Source: Isoptericola peretonis (GTDB taxonomy: Bacteria > Actinomycetota > Actinomycetes > Actinomycetales > Cellulomonadaceae). Taken from it: DNA of 64,000 nucleotides. The notes beneath the pieces are model-generated. The model saw nothing but the letters and a program-made list of their open reading frames with translations, was not told where the DNA came from and searched no databases. Positions 14,739-23,265 of the stretch are shown here, in pieces. The stretch lies in assembly GCA_023241745.1 (NCBI GenBank), contig JALQCY010000001.1, positions 310,001 through 374,000 of the forward strand. The letters run 5' to 3'. The first letter of the stretch is position 1. Each line of letters opens with the position of its first letter. The position numbers and the translations under genes are program-made.

Positions 14739-16133
14739 TCAGCCCTGGTCGAGCATTGCCTGCGCCTGCGCGTCGGCGTCGGCGAGCAGGGCGTCGATGT
14801 CGGCGTCCTCGTCGGTCAGCACGGCCTGCACGACCGGGTCGAGCAGGGCGTAGACCTCCTGCGTCTTCTGCGACGGCTCGCCGGCCAGCGGCAGGTCGAA
14901 CATCGCGTCGGTGAAGGCCGTCATCTGGTCGAGCGGCACGTTGACGTAGTCCGCGATCCACTCCTGGTTCAGCTCGTACTGCTCCTGGGAGAACATCGGC
15001 AGGACGGGCGTGCCCACCGGCTGGTCGTTGGCGGCGAGGGTCTCGGCGTCGGCGACGGCACGCTCCTCGTCGACCAGCTTGTCGAGGTAGAAGAAGTCGA
15101 TCCACCGGATCGCGGCGTCCTTGACGGCGTCGTCGACGCCGGCCGGCACGCCCGCGAGGGTGCCGCCGGTCAGGGTCGCAGCCTCCGGCGCGTCCGACAG
15201 CGGGATCGGCGCGAGCCCGTACGTGTCGGGGTCGACGGCGTTGGTCTGCACCAGCGAGGTGTAGATGTCCGAGCCGGAGGTGAACATGCCCACCTGGCCC
15301 GCGGCGAACTCCTGGTTGATGCTCCCCCAGTCGAGCAGGAAGTTGGCGCCCATCGAGTTGTCCGACCAGCGCAGGTCGTGGAGGAACTGGAGCGTCTCCT
15401 TCGTGCCCGCGTCGTCGAGGGTCGCCGTCGCCTTCTGCTCGCCGTCGACCTCCACGGTGCGCCCGCCGCGCGCCACCGTCTGGGCGGTGAGCTGCCACCC
15501 GCCGGTGTTGTTCTGCGTCATCGTGGCCCAGCCCGCGACGCCGGGGTTGGCGTCGGCGATCTTCTTGGCGTACTCGCGCACCTGCTCCCACGTGGTCGGC
15601 GGCTGGTCCGGGTCGAGGCCCGCCGACTCGAAGAGCGCGCGGTTGTAGTGCAGGGCCACCGGGTAGGCGTTCTTCGCCGGGATGGCGTAGACGTGCCCGT
15701 CCTCGCCCGTGCCGGCCTCGAGGATCGTCGGGTTGAACTGCTCGGCGTACGGCAGCGCCCGGAACTGGGCGTCCATGTCGGCGAGCTGGCCGTTCTCCAC
15801 GAGGCCCTGCGCGTCGGTGAAGGGGATCTCGAAGACGTCGGGCAGCGTGCCGCCGGCGAGCTGGGCGGCGAACGTCGTCGCCTTCCACTCGTACTCCTCG
15901 GGCACGACGTCGATGTCGGGGTTCGCCTCCTCGAACTCGGCGACCTGCTCCTCGAAGGCGGCGACCGCCTCCTCGGTGGACCCGGGCAGCAGGGAGACCA
16001 CCGAGAGGGTGACCTGTCCCGACGCGTTGGTGCTCTCGCCCTCGGGGTCGCCGCCGCCGGAGCACGCGGCGAGCGCGCCGGTCGTCAGCGCCCCCACCAG
16101 GATGAGGGCGGCCGGCTTTCGTGTGGACTTCAT
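14739..16133 (-). CDS. Extracellular sugar-binding lipoprotein (SBP family 1)
   Basis: A 464-residue substrate-binding lipoprotein. The signal MKSTRKPAALILVGALTTG ends in the lipobox LAACSGGG. The mature domain has QVTLSVVSLLPGSTEEAVAA and the family-1 phrase VEDG-like solvent loops, and it ends with an acidic DADIDALLADADAQAQAML helix. ATG 16133 has AAGGAG 5-6 bases upstream. It follows the GH13 alpha-glucosidase gene by 73 bases on the same strand and precedes two permeases. Alpha-glucoside/maltodextrin binding is inferred from that neighbour and from the LacI regulator upstream. Confidence 0.9.
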   Translation of the reverse strand: MKSTRKPAALILVGALTTGALAACSGGGDPEGESTNASGQVTLSVVSLLPGSTEEAVAAFEEQVAEFEEANPDIDVVPEEYEWKATTFAAQLAGGTLPDVFEIPFTDAQGLVENGQLADMDAQFRALPYAEQFNPTILEAGTGEDGHVYAIPAKNAYPVALHYNRALFESAGLDPDQPPTTWEQVREYAKKIADANPGVAGWATMTQNNTGGWQLTAQTVARGGRTVEVDGEQKATATLDDAGTKETLQFLHDLRWSDNSMGANFLLDWGSINQEFAAGQVGMFTSGSDIYTSLVQTNAVDPDTYGLAPIPLSDAPEAATLTGGTLAGVPAGVDDAVKDAAIRWIDFFYLDKLVDEERAVADAETLAANDQPVGTPVLPMFSQEQYELNQEWIADYVNVPLDQMTAFTDAMFDLPLAGEPSQKTQEVYALLDPVVQAVLTDEDADIDALLADADAQAQAMLDQG

Positions 16134-16206
16134 CGTCACTCCTTCGTGGATGGGACCGCGGTGGTGGTGCTGCTGGTGCTGCCGGAGGGCGCGCGGCACG
16201 GCCGGC

Positions 16207-17871
16207 TCACAGGCGGAGCCAGGCCGCGACGTCGGTGTCGACCCGGTCGAAGCGCTCGCGGGGGTCGCCGCTGTGCAGGACGACCTCGGCGCCCGGCGGC
16301 AGCGCCAGCGGCTCGGGACCGAGGTTGACGACGCAGGTCAGCTCGCCGCGCGCCCCGTCCCCGCGGGCGAACGCGAGCACGTCGTCGTCGACCGCGACGT
16401 CGCCGAGCGCGTCGAGCCAGCGGAGGCCGCTGCCGTGCAGCCCGGGCTCTGCGCGGCGGGCCGCGAGGGTGCGCCGGTACAGGGCGAGCATCGAGGCCGG
16501 GTCGTGCTCCTGCACCTCGACCGCCAGCCCGCCCCAGTGCGAGGGCTGGGGCAGCCAGGGCGCCGCCCCGCCGTCGGGCCCGAAGCCGAAGGAGCTGCCC
16601 GACCGCGTCCACGGGAGCGGGACGCGGCAGCCGTCGCGGCCCGGGTCGACGCCGCCGGACCGCTCGTGCATCGGGTCCTGGAGGAGCTCGCGCGGAAGGT
16701 CCTCGACCTCCGGCAGGCCCAGCTCGTCTCCCTGGTAGACGTACAGGGCGCCCGGCAGGGCAGCGACGAGCACCGCCGCGGCGCGGGCGCGCCGGCGGCC
16801 CCGGTCCAGGTCGGTCGGCGTACCGAACCGCTTGGCCGCGAACGCGAAGGAGGAGTCCTCGCGCCCGTACCGCGTCACCGGGCGGGTCACGTCGTGGTTG
16901 GACAGCACCCAGGTGGCGGGCGCCCCGACCGGGGCGTGCGCGTCGAGGGTCGTGGTGATCGACTCGCGCAGCGCCTTGGCGTCCCACGGGCGCGCCATGA
17001 AGTCGAAGTTGAAGGCCGTGTGCATCTCGTCGGGGCGCAGGAACCGGGTGAACCGCTCCGTGTCGGGCAGCCACACCTCGCCCACCAGCACGCGGGGCTC
17101 GTCGTACGAGTCCGCCACGGCGCGCCACGAGCGGTAGATGTCGTGCAGCTCGTCGCGGTCCACGTGCGGGTGCTCGCCCGGGCCAGGGTGCTCGGGCACC
17201 TCGGGCAGCCGCGGGTCCTTGACCAGCAGGGCGGCGGAGTCGATGCGGAGGCCCGCGGCGCCGCGGTCGAACCAGAACCGCAGGATGTCCTCGTGCTCGC
17301 GGCGGACGTCCGGGTGGTCCCAGTTGAGGTCCGGCTGCGAGGGCGCGAAGAGGTGCAGGTACCACTCGCCGGGGGTGCCGTCGGGGTCCGTGGTCCGCGT
17401 CCAGGTGGTGCCCTGGAAGTCGGACACCCAGCGGGTGGGCAGCTCGTCGCCGCCGTCACCGCGGCCGGGGCGGAACCAGAACCGCTCGCGCTCGGGCGAG
17501 CCCGGTCCGGCGGCGAGCGCCGCCCGGAACCACGGGTGGTCGGACGACACGTGGTTGGGGACGACGTCGACGATCGTCCGGATCCCCAGCTCCCGGGCCT
17601 CGGCGATGAGCGCCTCCGCCTCGGCGAGGGTGCCGAACTGCGGGTCGATCGCGCGGTAGTCCGCGACGTCGTAGCCGCCGTCCGCCAGGGGCGAGGCGTA
17701 CCAGGGGGTGAACCAGATCGCGTCCACCCCGAGGTCGCGCAGGTAGACGAGCCGCTGCCGCACGCCGGCGAGGTCGCCCGTGCCGTCGCCGTTCCCGTCG
17801 GCGAACGAGCGCGGGTAGACCTGGTAGATCACCGCGTCGCGCCACCACTCGGCGTCCTGCCCTGTGCTCAC
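16207..17871 (-). CDS. GH13 alpha-glucosidase (oligosaccharide hydrolase)
   Basis: A cytoplasmic retaining alpha-glucosidase, 554 residues from GTG 17871. All four GH13 regions are readable: DVVPNHVS (I), GLRIDSAALLV with the nucleophile Asp (II), VLVGEVWL with the acid/base Glu (III) and LSNHDVTR with the transition-state Asp (IV). The N-terminus WWRDAVIYQVYPRSFADGNG and GDGTGDLAGVRQRLVYLRDLG is the signature of alpha-glucosidase/oligo-1,6-glucosidase subfamilies. I chose the GTG because GGAAGGGG lies 7 bases upstream; an ATG at 17889 lacks a ribosome site. There is no signal peptide. It would split maltose- or isomaltose-type sugars brought in by the downstream transporter. Confidence 0.93.
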   Translation of the reverse strand: MSTGQDAEWWRDAVIYQVYPRSFADGNGDGTGDLAGVRQRLVYLRDLGVDAIWFTPWYASPLADGGYDVADYRAIDPQFGTLAEAEALIAEARELGIRTIVDVVPNHVSSDHPWFRAALAAGPGSPERERFWFRPGRGDGGDELPTRWVSDFQGTTWTRTTDPDGTPGEWYLHLFAPSQPDLNWDHPDVRREHEDILRFWFDRGAAGLRIDSAALLVKDPRLPEVPEHPGPGEHPHVDRDELHDIYRSWRAVADSYDEPRVLVGEVWLPDTERFTRFLRPDEMHTAFNFDFMARPWDAKALRESITTTLDAHAPVGAPATWVLSNHDVTRPVTRYGREDSSFAFAAKRFGTPTDLDRGRRRARAAAVLVAALPGALYVYQGDELGLPEVEDLPRELLQDPMHERSGGVDPGRDGCRVPLPWTRSGSSFGFGPDGGAAPWLPQPSHWGGLAVEVQEHDPASMLALYRRTLAARRAEPGLHGSGLRWLDALGDVAVDDDVLAFARGDGARGELTCVVNLGPEPLALPPGAEVVLHSGDPRERFDRVDTDVAAWLRL

Positions 17872-18050
17872 CGGTGAGCCCCTTCCCATCGTCGTCGATG
17901 AGCAGGACAGTAATGAGGCGACGCTCGCCGCGCAAGAACCTGACAAAAGCGTTACCGAACTGCGACATCTATACGCACGGACACGGCATAGCGAGGCTGG
18001 CCGAGCGACAGGGATCGCCCGACCGGCCGGCCGGAGGTGGAGGTGGGCCG

Positions 18051-19067
18051 TCAGCCGGCGGCTCGCGGTGCGGCGGCCGTCGACCGTCGCACCACGAGCT
18101 CGGGCTCGAACAGCAGCTCGTCGCGCGAGACGGTGGCGCCGGCGATCATGCTCGCCAGGAGGTCCACCGCCGCGCGGCCCATCGCGTCGATCGGCTGGCG
18201 CACCGTGGTGAGCGCCGGGTCCGTGGAGTTCATCAGGGCGGAGTCGTCGTAACCGACCACCGAGACGTCGCGCGGCACCTCGAGACCGGCGCGCCGCACG
18301 GCACGGATCGCCCCGAGGGCAAGGGGGTCGGAGGCGCACAGGATCGCCGTCGCGCCCGCGTCGAGGAGCCGCCCGGTGGAGGCCTGACCGCTCTCCAGCG
18401 AGTACTGGCTGTGCACCACGAGCTCGTCAGGCAGGTCCGCGCCGCGGCGGCGCGCGAACCCGCGTGCCGCCTCGAGCTTGCGCTCCGAGGGCACGTGGTC
18501 GCGCGGGCCGAGGAGCAGCCCGATGCGCTGGTGCCCCATCGAGACCAGGTGCTCCAGCGCCTGGTGCGTCGCCACCAGGTCGTCGCAGGACACGTGCGGG
18601 AAGTCGAGGGTCTCGATCGACGCGTTGATGAGCACGACCGGCAGGCTCAGGGCCTGGAGCCGCTCGTAGTGCGCGTGGTCGGCGTCCCGCTCGGCGTAGA
18701 AGCCGCCCGCGAAGATGACGCCCGAGACCTGCTGCCCCAGCAGCAGGTCGATGTACTCGGCCTCGGAGATGCCGCCCGCGGTGCGGGTGCACAGCACGGG
18801 CGTGAACCCCTGCTGGGCCAGGGCGCCGCCCACGACCTCCGCGAACGCCGGGAAGATCGGGTTGGCCAGCTCGGGCAGGACCAGCCCGACCAGCCGGGGG
18901 CGGTCGCCGCGCAGCTTGGTGGGCCGCTCGTACCCCAGCACGTCCAACGCCGTGAGCACGGCGTCCCGCGTGGCCTGCGACACCCCGGGCTTGCCGTTGA
19001 GCACGCGGCTCACCGTCGCCTCGCTGACCCCCACCTTCGCGGCCACGTCGGCCAGTCGTCTCGACAT
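18051..19067 (-). CDS. LacI-family transcriptional regulator of the alpha-glucoside operon
   Basis: A 338-residue LacI/GalR repressor. The N-terminal HTH reads LADVAAKVGVSEATVSRVLN followed by the hinge region ALDVLGYERPTKLR. The periplasmic-binding-like effector domain includes LVGLVLPELANPIFPAFAEV and ends LLFEPELVVRRSTAA. It lies directly upstream of the GH13/transporter operon on the same strand (179 bases between), consistent with a maltose/alpha-glucoside regulator. A 23-base palindrome (19084-19106) 17 bases upstream of its ATG is probably an autoregulatory operator. Effector identity is unknown. Confidence 0.93.
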   Translation of the reverse strand: MSRRLADVAAKVGVSEATVSRVLNGKPGVSQATRDAVLTALDVLGYERPTKLRGDRPRLVGLVLPELANPIFPAFAEVVGGALAQQGFTPVLCTRTAGGISEAEYIDLLLGQQVSGVIFAGGFYAERDADHAHYERLQALSLPVVLINASIETLDFPHVSCDDLVATHQALEHLVSMGHQRIGLLLGPRDHVPSERKLEAARGFARRRGADLPDELVVHSQYSLESGQASTGRLLDAGATAILCASDPLALGAIRAVRRAGLEVPRDVSVVGYDDSALMNSTDPALTTVRQPIDAMGRAAVDLLASMIAGATVSRDELLFEPELVVRRSTAAAPRAAG

Positions 19068-19083
19068 GCCTCGACTGTACAGG

Positions 19084-19106
19084 GAAGCGCAAGCCGCTTG
19101 CGCTTC
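19084..19106. promoter_or_regulatory. LacI-type palindromic operator, autoregulatory
   Basis: A near-perfect palindrome with 11-base arms (GAAGCGCAAGC and GCTTGCGCTTC) around one central base. It lies just upstream of the LacI start at 19067. Two more CGCAAG half-sites follow within 25 bases (19107-19122), giving clustered binding sites. The motif GCGCAAGC.GCTTGCGC resembles operators of actinobacterial maltose-type LacI repressors. Confidence 0.7.
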
Positions 19107-19151
19107 TTGCGTTGCTTGCGCCGCCCGTGGGGCGGGGCCCGGAACGCGAGC

Positions 19152-19206
19152 GAGCGTCCCTGTCGGACAGGATCCGACCCAGGAATCCTGACCGACAGGG
19201 ACGCTC
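19152..19206. terminator. Stem-loop terminator after the GH43-GH51 gene
   Basis: Arms GAGCGTCCCTGTCGG (19152-19166) and its exact complement (19192-19206) are extended inward by a 6-base stem (CAGGAT, 19168-19173, with ATCCTG, 19185-19190) after a single-base internal loop. It lies 22 bases past the stop of the 1309-residue enzyme gene and before the LacI gene, so it should separate the two transcripts. No U-tract is present. Confidence 0.8.
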
Positions 19207-19227
19207 ACGGTGCTCGACCGGGCGCCG

Positions 19228-22200
19228 CTACCCCTTCGACGCCCGGACGGTGAGACGCTTGCTCGCCTCGCTCGGCGCGTACCGCGTGTCGCCGCCGTAG
19301 CGGACGACGACGTCGTGCTCGCCGGGCCGGACGCCGCGCGTCGGCACGCTCACCGAGGCGCGCCCGTCCTCCAGGTCGGCGGTGACGGTCCGCCCGCCGA
19401 GCTCCACCGTCACGGTCCCGGTGGCCGCCGGGGCGGAACCACGCCCCTCGGCCGCCGTGGCGGTCACCTCGACGCGCGCGTCGGTCCCCGCCCGGACGGA
19501 CGCCGGCTTCAGCCGGGCACGCACGGCGCTCGGCGTGTCCCCGGTCGGGGCGTCGGCCGGCGAGAGCCGCAGGAAGGTGATCGAGTGCGGCGCGAAGTCG
19601 TGGGTGAACGAGCGCCCCGGGCCCTCGACCGTCCGCTCCACCGGCACCACGCGATCCGGCCGCGCCTTGGTGTTGGTCGCCGACGGGTCGGCCGCCATCT
19701 CGGTCACGTGGGCCGTGCCCGCGGGCTCGAACCCGCCGGTCACCTCGACGTCGGTCCGCGCGACGGCGTCGCCGGCGTTCACCACCTTGGCGACGAGGTC
19801 GCCGGTCTCCTGGTCGTGCGTGACGACCTGGAACAGCGACTTCGTCACCGGCTCCGTGTGCTGGAGCTGGAGCTCGCCGTCGAGGTAGAGCTTGATGGTG
19901 CGGTCCTCCACCACGACCTTGAGCCGGTAGTCACGGCCGTTCTCCAGCGGGGTGAAGGACGACGCCGCAGCGACCTCGCCCTGGCGCGCGCCGTCCGCCC
20001 GCTCCAGCACCGACCGGGTGTTGCCCCAGCCGCCCACGTTCCACCAGTAGAAGTCGTCGCTCGCGCTCGCGCCGAACCCGACGAGGAAGCCCTCCGCGCC
20101 TCCGGTCTTCCGGGCGGTGACCTCCATCGTGTAGTCGCCCCAGTCCTCGTCGTACGCGCCGGTGACGATGCTCCGGGCGTCCTCCACCCCGGCGTCGGAC
20201 TGGACGTACCGGCCGTCCGCCACGGACCAGGCGCCGGACTGCGGGGACCACTGCGAGGCGTCCGAGAAGCTGTCGGAGAACAGCGTCTCGCCGGTCGCGT
20301 TGGCGGTGACCCGCACGTCGTCGTACGCGGCCTGCGTGAGCCACGTCGACAGGAAGACGCCCCCGTCGACCGCGGGCGGCACCACGTCGGGACCGTCGCT
20401 CAGCTCGGAGGGGACCACCTCGTCGCCGGTGTTCGTCATGAAGAGCTTCTGGGTGTAGTAGTTCACGGAGCCCCACGACTGGTCGTTGTCGAACCACATC
20501 ATGTCCGGCGACCACTGCACGTAGTCCTCGTTGGCGAACATCGGTGCGTACGACGCGAGCTCGACGACGTCGGAGTTGCGCTCCAGGCCGGTCATGTACG
20601 CCGCCTCCGCGAGCGCGTTGCCGAACGTGTTGCCCTTCGACGCGTACTCCCCCAGGAAGACGTGCGGGCCGTTGCGGTCGTAGGAGTCGTACCGCTCGTC
20701 GTTCGCCAGGAACCACGACGGGTCGTTGTAGTAGTGCTCGTCGACCATGGCGACGTCCTGCTCGCGGTTGAACTCCCACAGCTCGTCGAACCGCGCGCCC
20801 TCGTCGTCCGGGCCGGAGTTGGAGATCACCGTGATGTCCGGGTGCTCCGCCTCGATGGCGTCCCGGAAGGCCGGGAAGTTCTCCTGGAACTTCGGGGTGT
20901 TCTCCTCGTTGCCGAGCCCGATGTACGGCATGTCGAACGGCTCGGGGTGCCCCAGCTCGGCGCGCTTGGCGCCCCACTCGGTCTCCGTGGAGCCCGTGGC
21001 GAACTCGATGAGGTCCAAGGTGTCCTGGACCCACCGCGGCCGCTGCTCGTCGGTCATCTCCGGGATGCGCGAGCCGCAGCCGTTGGCGCCCACGGAGACG
21101 ACGGGCAGGGGGAACGCCCCGAGGTCCTCCGCGAACTCCAGGTACTCGAGGTAGCCGAGGCCGTACGTCTGGTTGTACCCCCAGAAGTTCCAGTTGGCCG
21201 GGCGCTCCTCGACCGGGCCGATGGTCTCCTTCCACTGGTACGTCCGCTGCCGGTCCTGCCCGTCCGACTCGACGTAGGAGTCGAAGGTGCCCACGTTGGT
21301 GACGCACCCGCCCGGGAAGCGCAGGAAGCTCGGGTCCAGGTCGGCCACCATCTCGGCGAGGTCCTTGCGCAGCGGGCTCTTGCCGTTGACCGGCCCCACC
21401 CACGTGTCCTGCGGGAACAGCGAGACCATGTCGAGGCGCAGCGTGCTCTCGGCGCCGGACGTCACCTCCAGGCGCGCGGCGTCCGTGGTGCCGGACGCCG
21501 TCACGGTGGCCGTGTACTTCGCCCACTCGTCGGACCCGTCGACGGCGACGCTCGCAGTGCCGTACGTCGTCGCGCCGTCCGCGGAGACGAGGGTCGCCGT
21601 GACGTCCTGCGCGACGTCCGACCGGGCCCAGACCGAGAAGTCGTACGACGCGCCATCGGCGAGCGCCACCCCCTCGTTGTAGGAGGAGTTGGAGACGCCG
21701 GTGGTGCCGTCGGAGGTGAGGGTGAGGTAGCGCCGGTTCGTGGCGTTGAGCCACTGCCCGCGCTCGGACTCGACAGCCACCTCCCCGCCGCCGACCGGCT
21801 CCCAGCCGGTCAGGCCGCTGAAGGCGGCGTTGTCCGCGGGATCGAACTCGAACGACCGGTTGCGCACCAGCTCCGCGTACAGGCCGCCGTCCGCGGCGTA
21901 GTTGATGTCCTCGTAGAAGACGCCGTAGAGGTCGTCGCTCATGTCGGTGCGCTCGGCGGCGGTGTCGATCGTCAGGCGCTGCTCGGTGACCTCCGGCTCC
22001 GCGGGCGGGTACGCCTCGAGCAGCGCCTGCTGCTCGCCCGCGGTGATCGGCAGCACCGTGCCGTGGCGCGGGTGGCTCGGCAGCTCGGCGTCGGGCACCG
22101 AGGTCCAGTCGCCGCTCGCCAGGTCGTCGGTGCGGAAGAGCAGGTAGCCCTGCCCGCCGTGGTACGACGGCTGGTCGATCATCATGTACCAGGAGTCGTC

Positions 22201-23157
22201 CGTGAGGGACGGGAAGACGGTGGGCCCCTCGCCGGCGGTGAACTCCCCGCCCCACGGGTTGGGCTCGCCGGCGCCCACCCGCTCGGCGACCAGGTCCCAC
22301 CCGTCGCCGTCGGTCACCCCCTGCGTGCGGTACAGGTCGTCCGAGGACTCCTGGCGGACGGTGAAGTCCGCCTCGTCCTTGGTGAAGCGGTGGTACGTGC
22401 CGTCGTCGTCCTGGGCGATCGTCGAGTCGATCATGCCGCGCCCGGCGCCGCGCCTCTGGTCGATCCACACCTCGGGCTCGGAGAAGCTGCCCGCGGAGAA
22501 GTCCGGCGTCGTGGCGTACAGCATCCGCTGGTAGGACGTCGCGATGTCGCGGTCCTCGGGTGCCGTGTCCTCGGGGTAGAGCGCGGAGGCCCAGTAGACG
22601 ACGAACTGCCCGGCCTCGGCGTCCCAGGTCGCCTCGGGCGCCCAGAGGTTGCCGGCGCCCGGCGGCGCGAGCTCGATCTCGCGCTGCTCGGACCAGGTCA
22701 CCAGGTCCGGGGACTCCCAGACCATCATCGACCGGCTGCCGGTCTCCTGGGCGTCGCCGAAGTTGCCTCCCCCGGCGATCTTGAGGTCCGTGGCCAGCAG
22801 GTAGTACGTGCCGGTCTCCGGGTGGCGCGTGAGGAACGGGTCCCGCAGCCCGGTCGTGCCGAGCGTGGACTCGAGCACCGGCTCCCCGTCGTTGAGGGTG
22901 TGCCAGGACGTCGGGTCGTCGGCCTCGCTGACGGCGAGGAAGATCTTCTCGCCGCCGCCCTGCTCGCCGGCGAAGTACGGGAAGACGTAGGCGTCGTACG
23001 CCTCGTCGGCGGCGGTCGGCGCCGGGGGCGCGACAGTCTCGGTGGGGGCTGCGGGCGGCGGGACCGCCGCGGCCGCCGTGGCGGGCAGCACGAGGGCGAG
23101 CGCCAGCGCCAGGGGCGTCGACCATCGCGGCCGGTGCTGCCAAGATCGGGTGTGCAT
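19228..23157 (-). CDS. Secreted bifunctional GH43-GH51 arabinan-degrading enzyme with CBM and Ig-like domain
   Basis: A 1309-residue secreted enzyme. The signal peptide (residues 1-31) has the core LALALALVLPATAAAA. Residues about 50-390 are a GH43 beta-propeller with STLGTTGLRDPFL (base Asp) and GNLWAPEATWD. Residues about 405-1230 are GH51: DDLYGVFYEDINYAADGGLY, SFLRFPGGCVTNVG, GLGNEENTPKF (acid/base Glu near 748) and HVFLGEYASKG (nucleophile Glu near 835). The GH51 is interrupted by a CBM4_9-like module (about 440-590) and a LamG/DUF1080-like module (about 955-1110). The final 75 residues are an Ig-like beta-sandwich. It should debranch and trim arabinan or arabinoxylan. Its start codon lies inside operator 23151-23166; GGAGGA is the ribosome site. 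Confidence 0.9.
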   Translation of the reverse strand: MHTRSWQHRPRWSTPLALALALVLPATAAAAVPPPAAPTETVAPPAPTAADEAYDAYVFPYFAGEQGGGEKIFLAVSEADDPTSWHTLNDGEPVLESTLGTTGLRDPFLTRHPETGTYYLLATDLKIAGGGNFGDAQETGSRSMMVWESPDLVTWSEQREIELAPPGAGNLWAPEATWDAEAGQFVVYWASALYPEDTAPEDRDIATSYQRMLYATTPDFSAGSFSEPEVWIDQRRGAGRGMIDSTIAQDDDGTYHRFTKDEADFTVRQESSDDLYRTQGVTDGDGWDLVAERVGAGEPNPWGGEFTAGEGPTVFPSLTDDSWYMMIDQPSYHGGQGYLLFRTDDLASGDWTSVPDAELPSHPRHGTVLPITAGEQQALLEAYPPAEPEVTEQRLTIDTAAERTDMSDDLYGVFYEDINYAADGGLYAELVRNRSFEFDPADNAAFSGLTGWEPVGGGEVAVESERGQWLNATNRRYLTLTSDGTTGVSNSSYNEGVALADGASYDFSVWARSDVAQDVTATLVSADGATTYGTASVAVDGSDEWAKYTATVTASGTTDAARLEVTSGAESTLRLDMVSLFPQDTWVGPVNGKSPLRKDLAEMVADLDPSFLRFPGGCVTNVGTFDSYVESDGQDRQRTYQWKETIGPVEERPANWNFWGYNQTYGLGYLEYLEFAEDLGAFPLPVVSVGANGCGSRIPEMTDEQRPRWVQDTLDLIEFATGSTETEWGAKRAELGHPEPFDMPYIGLGNEENTPKFQENFPAFRDAIEAEHPDITVISNSGPDDEGARFDELWEFNREQDVAMVDEHYYNDPSWFLANDERYDSYDRNGPHVFLGEYASKGNTFGNALAEAAYMTGLERNSDVVELASYAPMFANEDYVQWSPDMMWFDNDQSWGSVNYYTQKLFMTNTGDEVVPSELSDGPDVVPPAVDGGVFLSTWLTQAAYDDVRVTANATGETLFSDSFSDASQWSPQSGAWSVADGRYVQSDAGVEDARSIVTGAYDEDWGDYTMEVTARKTGGAEGFLVGFGASASDDFYWWNVGGWGNTRSVLERADGARQGEVAAASSFTPLENGRDYRLKVVVEDRTIKLYLDGELQLQHTEPVTKSLFQVVTHDQETGDLVAKVVNAGDAVARTDVEVTGGFEPAGTAHVTEMAADPSATNTKARPDRVVPVERTVEGPGRSFTHDFAPHSITFLRLSPADAPTGDTPSAVRARLKPASVRAGTDARVEVTATAAEGRGSAPAATGTVTVELGGRTVTADLEDGRASVSVPTRGVRPGEHDVVVRYGGDTRYAPSEASKRLTVRASKG

Positions 23158-23193
23158 CGTTGTAGATCCTCCGGTTCGAGTACGTCGTCGTAC
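23151..23193. promoter_or_regulatory. LacI-type operator pair, arabinan family, site 2, overlapping the start codon
   Basis: TGTGCATCGTTGTAGA (23151-23166) matches the 36470 operator (read as TCTACATCGTTGTAGA) at 14 of 16 positions and contains the ATG of the GH43-GH51 gene. A second dyad, GTACGTCGTCGTAC (23180-23193), with the same half-site style lies 27 bases away centre to centre. The ribosome site lies between them. Binding here would block transcription elongation or initiation. Confidence 0.55.
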
Positions 23194-23265
23194 AGGTGCG
23201 GGGGTGACGAAGGACGGAGGGCCCGACGACGGCGCGCGCCGCCGGGGCCTCCGCCCTGACGGGCG

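Noticed and set aside
12847..16065. A 1072-codon minus-strand frame covering binding protein and two permeases.
   Set aside because: Only its C-terminal 309 codons match a protein family (MalG-type permease). The rest is out of frame with the real MalF and SBP genes.
19210..23259. A 1349-codon open frame on the plus strand opposite the GH43-GH51 gene.
   Set aside because: High-GC antisense shadow. Its translation is low-complexity Arg/Val/Gly/Leu with no domain, whereas the minus frame has signal peptide, catalytic motifs and a ribosome site.
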